This document shows positions 60,983 through 64,000 of a DNA stretch of 64,000 nt, piece after piece. Numbering within the stretch: the stretch's first letter is position 1; the number at the start of each line of letters is the position of its first letter. Location: positions 186,001 to 250,000 of the forward strand of contig NZ_JAKLOY010000004.1 of NCBI RefSeq assembly GCF_023652955.1. Direction: 5' to 3'. The notes beneath the pieces were generated by a model. It made no database searches. It had not been told where the DNA came from and was given only the letters and a program-made list of their open reading frames with translations. This DNA comes from Geomonas sp. Red32. Its GTDB lineage: Bacteria > Desulfobacterota > Desulfuromonadia > Geobacterales > Geobacteraceae. The position numbers and the translations under genes were made by a program.

Positions 60983-61327
60983 ATGAGACATATTCTCTTA
61001 GCCATGTTAGTTCTGTCACTCGCCGGGGCATCTGTGAGCTTTTCCGCCGAAACCACACCCAATCGAGGGCCCGAGATCATCAGGTTCCACATGGGGGATC
61101 TGACACTTCCCTTCAGGCACTGGGGCCACCAAAGGCTCGTCAACAACCAATGTTCCCCCTGCCACGGGTCCACTCCCGGCAAGATCGACAACTGGGGCAA
61201 GGAGATCGCCCACGCGCTCTGCATTCCCTGCCACGAAACCAGGCGGCGCGGCCCCGTCGAGTGCAAGGAGTGCCACCAGACCACGGTCTCCATCAAGCAG
61301 CTTCCCCCCGCCAAGGGAAAGGATTAG
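60983..61327 (+). CDS. Triheme c7-like cytochrome
   Basis: 114 residues. A signal peptide (RHILLAMLVLSLAGASVSFS) precedes a small domain with three heme motifs, CSPCH (57-61), CIPCH (80-84) and CKECH (94-98), and extra His residues (FHMGDL, FRHWGHQ) for bis-His ligation. Periplasmic c7 cytochromes such as PpcA shuttle electrons to the outer surface. GAGGAG precedes the ATG. It is a single gene with its own terminator. Confidence 0.88.
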   Translation: MRHILLAMLVLSLAGASVSFSAETTPNRGPEIIRFHMGDLTLPFRHWGHQRLVNNQCSPCHGSTPGKIDNWGKEIAHALCIPCHETRRRGPVECKECHQTTVSIKQLPPAKGKD

Positions 61328-61333
61328 CAACAG

Positions 61334-61368
61334 AAAGGGCGCCAGGTTTCGATAACCCCGGCGCCCTT
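61334..61368 (+). terminator. Intrinsic terminator after the c7-like cytochrome
   Basis: AAGGGCGCC pairs with GGCGCCCTT, with inner GGTT/AACC pairing, followed by CTCC. The stem is strong; the T-run is weak. Confidence 0.65.
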
Positions 61369-61450
61369 CTCCATCCCTCTTCAATGACGGTGCTTCACGC
61401 CTGACAGCACGCGCCGCAGACCGGACTCCTCACGTCCCCGCCCGCCCCGC

Positions 61451-62074
61451 TTAGCTCTCCTTCGTGCCCCCTGCCGATCCATACGCCGCCATGAAAACGT
61501 CCACCGCGCGCCCGGTGGCCTCCTCGATCTCCTTCGCCGTGACCTCCCCCGGCAACTGGTAGAGAAAGCGGTCCAAGAGCTCCGATTCCAGAAGGCTTAC
61601 CAGGTGAAGGGTGGCCACGGCGGGATCGCCCTTTTTAAGCGCCCCCCCCTCCATCGCCCTTTCCAGGAAGCCGGAGACCAGCGCATGGCTGCGGGTCACG
61701 CCGTGTTCGTAAAGGAGGCGGCCTACAGCCGAGTGCCGCGATTGCGCGATCGCCATGTGCCGGGTGGCCTGGACCTCGGGGGAATAGAGGAAGGCGAGGA
61801 AGCGCTCGCCGAATTGCCGCAAGGAGCCGCCGATGTCAGCGGGGGAGACGGTAATGGCGTGGTGAGCCGCCTGGAACGAGGCCTCGGTCGAGCGCATCAC
61901 GACTTCGGCAAAGAGCTCCTCCTTGGAAGCGAAGTAGTTATAGATGGTCGCCTTCGAGCCGCCGACCCGCGCACAGATATCCGACATCGAGGTCCGGTCG
62001 AATCCCGACTCACGGAAGGCTCGCGCCGCCTCCTCGATGATCGCCTCTCGCTTCGCTTCGCTCCGTTTTTTCAT
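61451..62074 (-). CDS. TetR/AcrR-family regulator
   Basis: 207 residues from the ATG at 62074. The HTH region EAIIEEAARAFRESGFDRTS and MSDICARVGGSKATIYNYF, then ASKEELFAEVV, is typical, and the C-terminus (YSPEVQATRHMAIAQSRHSA) resembles TetR_C of the AefR type. It likely represses its own or the divergent promoter through the palindrome at 62150-62161. The ligand is unknown. No efflux genes are adjacent. Confidence 0.88.
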   Translation of the reverse strand: MKKRSEAKREAIIEEAARAFRESGFDRTSMSDICARVGGSKATIYNYFASKEELFAEVVMRSTEASFQAAHHAITVSPADIGGSLRQFGERFLAFLYSPEVQATRHMAIAQSRHSAVGRLLYEHGVTRSHALVSGFLERAMEGGALKKGDPAVATLHLVSLLESELLDRFLYQLPGEVTAKEIEEATGRAVDVFMAAYGSAGGTKES

Positions 62075-62145
62075 GGCACGCACCTTTCGATGGAAATCGT
62101 CGCTTGCAATCTACGCCATCGTGGTCTATTTTGTCTACTGGTATA

Positions 62146-62161
62146 ACTGTACTGTACAGTA
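62146..62161. promoter_or_regulatory. Probable TetR operator
   Basis: TACTGTACAGTA (62150-62161) is a perfect 12-bp palindrome, extended by another ACTGT half-site at 62146. It lies 76 bp upstream of the TetR gene and 82 bp before motB, overlapping a weak minus-strand TTAAAC-17-TTATAC promoter. Confidence 0.6.
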
Positions 62162-62242
62162 TGGTTTAACGGTAAAACCACCGGCTGCCGGTTTAGCCGA
62201 CCTCCTCCAGGGGAGTGGGGGCAAGCGGCGAGGAGCAGGGAC

Positions 62243-62980
62243 ATGGCGCGGAAAAAGGAACCGGAAAAGGAAGCAAATCACGAACGGTGGCTGGTCTCCT
62301 ATGGCGACCTCCTCACCCTGCTCTTCGCGGTGTTCGTCACCCTGTACGCCATGTCCCAGGCTGACGTCAAAAAGGCCGAAGAAGCGGCAGCCTCCATGCG
62401 GCAGGCGTTCGGCATCACGTCCCCCAAAGGAGCCGCCGTGAAAACCTCCGTGATCGGGGCCGGCGAGGCAGGCGTCCTCCAGCTGCCGCCGGCAGGAGGG
62501 AGAAAGCTGGCCAACGAGGATGACCTGAGGGGCATCAAAGCCTCCCTCGATGCCTACCTCCTCAAGGCCGGTGCTGGCAACAGGGTCAGGGTCAGCCTCA
62601 CCCGGCGCGGCCTGGTGGTGAGCCTCAAAGAGGCAGGATTCTTCGACTCCGGGAGTGCGGTGCTGAAGCAGGATCCTTCGGAGGTGCTGGCAACCATCGC
62701 ATCCATCCTTAAGGAGACATCAAACGACTGCCGGGTGGAAGGCCACACCGACGATCTCCCGATTGCGACTCCAGCCTTCCCGTCCAACTGGGACCTCTCC
62801 AGTGCCCGTGCCACCAATGTGGTCAAACGCCTTACCGGGCAGTACGGAGTGGATCCCAGGTCGGTATCGGCTACCGGTTACGGTCAATACCAGCCGATGG
62901 CGGACAACGCGACCGGCGAGGGGCGCGCCCAAAACCGGCGTGTCGACATCGTCATCCTTTCCCCCACCACTCCCCGCTAG
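62243..62980 (+). CDS. MotB-like stator protein
   Basis: 245 residues. The N-terminal WLVSYGDLLTLLFAVFVTLYAMSQ helix (longer than quoted motifs) has the proton-path Asp22. The C-terminal OmpA-like peptidoglycan-binding domain has RVEGHTDDLPI, NWDLSSARATNVVKRL and GYGQYQPMADN. It anchors a flagellar or other ion-driven motor to the wall. motA is not adjacent, so the partner is encoded elsewhere, or the protein serves a non-flagellar motor. GGCGAGGAG precedes the ATG. Confidence 0.88.
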   Translation: MARKKEPEKEANHERWLVSYGDLLTLLFAVFVTLYAMSQADVKKAEEAAASMRQAFGITSPKGAAVKTSVIGAGEAGVLQLPPAGGRKLANEDDLRGIKASLDAYLLKAGAGNRVRVSLTRRGLVVSLKEAGFFDSGSAVLKQDPSEVLATIASILKETSNDCRVEGHTDDLPIATPAFPSNWDLSSARATNVVKRLTGQYGVDPRSVSATGYGQYQPMADNATGEGRAQNRRVDIVILSPTTPR

Positions 62981-63131
62981 CCGGCACATCCCAGGGCCCG
63001 CCGGGCACCATGGTTCTCCCTCCCTGTCCCAGCTCAAAACCGGCATTGAGATTGTATGGTATTCTTTTCTCTCATTGCGGAAACTGAATAATCGCGCTAA
63101 CTCAATCACCTTATGAGCAAAGGAGACGACT

Positions 63132-63635
63132 GTGAGACTGTATCCGAGTGTACTGTTAGTAGCCCTGATCCTGATCCCTTCAGCCGCCTTGGCCGTCAAC
63201 GGCAACGGCCCCGTAGCGCCCAATGGCATAGCCCTTTTCAAGGACTACCGGATGTGGCAGGTTATCGCACCTTCCTACCGGGAGGACAAGCAGCAGATCC
63301 GCGTGATCCTCGGCAACCCCGTTGCCGTCCAGGCCATGCGGAACAAGATACGGCCGATGCCGGATGGCGCTGTCCTTTGCAAGATCGCCTGGTCGGCTAA
63401 AAAGCATCCGCAATTCCCGGTTGCGACGGTCCCGGAGAACTTCGCCCAGGTCGAGTTCATGGTCAAGGATTCGGCGAAATACAAGGCGACCGGCGGGTGG
63501 GGGTTCGCCCGCTTCGTCGGCCAGAAGTACCAGCCTTACGGAAAAGATCCCAGTTTCGTCCAGGAATGCTTCGGCTGCCACACCCCGGTGAAGGGGAACG
63601 ACTATCTCTTCACCGGTTACGCCGCCGTCCCGTGA
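63132..63635 (+). CDS. Cytochrome P460-family protein
   Basis: 167 residues from the GTG at 63132 (AAAGGAGA upstream). The signal peptide is RLYPSVLLVALILIPSAALA. The domain has LFKDYRMWQVIAPSYRED, IRVILGN and the heme motif CFGCH (146-150) in QECFGCHTPVKGNDYLFT. P460 proteins carry a cross-linked heme and oxidise hydroxylamine or NO; in Geobacter-type bacteria their role is unclear, perhaps nitrosative-stress or electron transfer. It is a single gene ended by a 15-bp hairpin. Confidence 0.85.
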   Translation: MRLYPSVLLVALILIPSAALAVNGNGPVAPNGIALFKDYRMWQVIAPSYREDKQQIRVILGNPVAVQAMRNKIRPMPDGAVLCKIAWSAKKHPQFPVATVPENFAQVEFMVKDSAKYKATGGWGFARFVGQKYQPYGKDPSFVQECFGCHTPVKGNDYLFTGYAAVP

Positions 63636-63668
63636 CCAAGTAATCTCCCCACCCCTTCCTCCAGGCGA

Positions 63669-63705
63669 CGCGCCCCGGAATGACCGCCGCTCATTCCGGG
63701 GCGCG
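63669..63705 (+). terminator. Strong hairpin after the P460 gene
   Basis: CGCGCCCCGGAATGA pairs perfectly with TCATTCCGGGGCGCG (15 bp, 7-nt loop). No T-run follows, so it may be a stability hairpin. Confidence 0.6.
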
Positions 63706-64000
63706 CTTGCCTCAGCCCCTTCTTCTTTTCACCCGTATCCCCGCCACGGCACCGCCTTCGGCTTCTTCCGGAAAGAATCAAAGGAATAACCTTACCCGCC
63801 ACACTCCTTATCCGCTGAGCATTTAGGTGCACTCAATAGTTTTTATCCGGCAAAAATCGCACTGCCGGTGAAATTTATTTCAAGTCGCACTCTTCCTATG
63901 TCGATATGCATCCCGGTAAGTCCCTTTTTCCCTTCACCTCCGGACCTGCAGTGACATTCCCACGTCACATTTCTTCCATTGAACATTGTTTAAGCATCTT
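63706..64000. other. No gene seen to the window end
   Basis: The last about 295 bp contain no convincing open frame, promoter pair or repeat, although the composition becomes AT-richer toward the end, as before a gene outside the window. Confidence 0.4.

Overview
The window is about 64 kb of GC-rich bacterial DNA (roughly 63-65% G+C by eye) whose gene content points to a Geobacteraceae-type deltaproteobacterium (Geobacter, Geomonas or Citrifermentans). Several things suggest this: four methyl-accepting chemotaxis proteins with scattered CheW, CheC, CheD and CheY genes, several exported c-type cytochromes (monoheme, diheme, triheme c7-like, P460), GGDEF and NarL/NtrC regulators, DUF1566 lipoproteins, a bacteriohemerythrin, and an acyl-CoA dehydrogenase/thiolase/DUF35 operon. 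This is inferred from gene content; no rRNA, tRNA, phage, insertion sequence or CRISPR array was seen. Shine-Dalgarno sites are strong and many genes are coupled through ATGA overlaps.

Layout. 1-5 kb: 5' part of a type IA topoisomerase gene, a gspAB-like pair with a good sigma-70 promoter, and a CAP-domain protein. 5-10.5 kb: an NtrC-type regulator, two palindromes, a sigma-54 promoter and a translationally coupled Os1348-like peptide/chemoreceptor pair, followed by a divergent atypical chemoreceptor. 10.6-14.4 kb: a cupin, a PAS-GGDEF protein, and a CheY-CheC-GGDEF overlapping operon. 14.6-21.9 kb: acyl-CoA dehydrogenase, thiolase and DUF35; then a periplasmic molybdenum hydroxylase (2Fe-2S and Mo subunits) with a diheme cytochrome and a Cys-rich exported protein; then a monoheme lipoprotein. 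22-31.7 kb: a DUF922 protein, leucyl aminopeptidase, and a probable natural-product locus (type III polyketide synthase, U32-family protein, methyltransferase, exported protein, two B12-type radical SAM enzymes). 31.8-32.2 kb: a promoter-to-terminator unit with long complementary arms that looks like a roughly 300-nt structured RNA. 32-44 kb: two more chemoreceptors (one with tandem HAMP-like repeats), CYTH and alpha/beta hydrolase genes, a fluoride channel pair, pirin, CheW, two tandem NarL regulators, and two decayed genes. 44-49 kb: modA, modE with a ModE-like operator, hemerythrin, and a DUF1566 lipoprotein. 49-64 kb: transporter, oxidoreductases, TetR and MarR regulators, ilvE, CheD, lactate dehydrogenase, cytochromes, MotB-like protein, and small or hypothetical exported proteins.

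The genes mostly serve environmental sensing (chemotaxis and c-di-GMP), extracytoplasmic electron transfer, and anaerobic carbon metabolism. The strongest candidates for something undescribed are (i) the type III PKS/methyltransferase/U32 operon, where an iron-sulfur U32 protein stands where aerobic alkylresorcinol operons carry a flavin monooxygenase; (ii) the sigma-54-driven Os1348-like/chemoreceptor cassette with its own activator and putative enhancer sites; and (iii) the unassigned structured RNA at 31862-32168.
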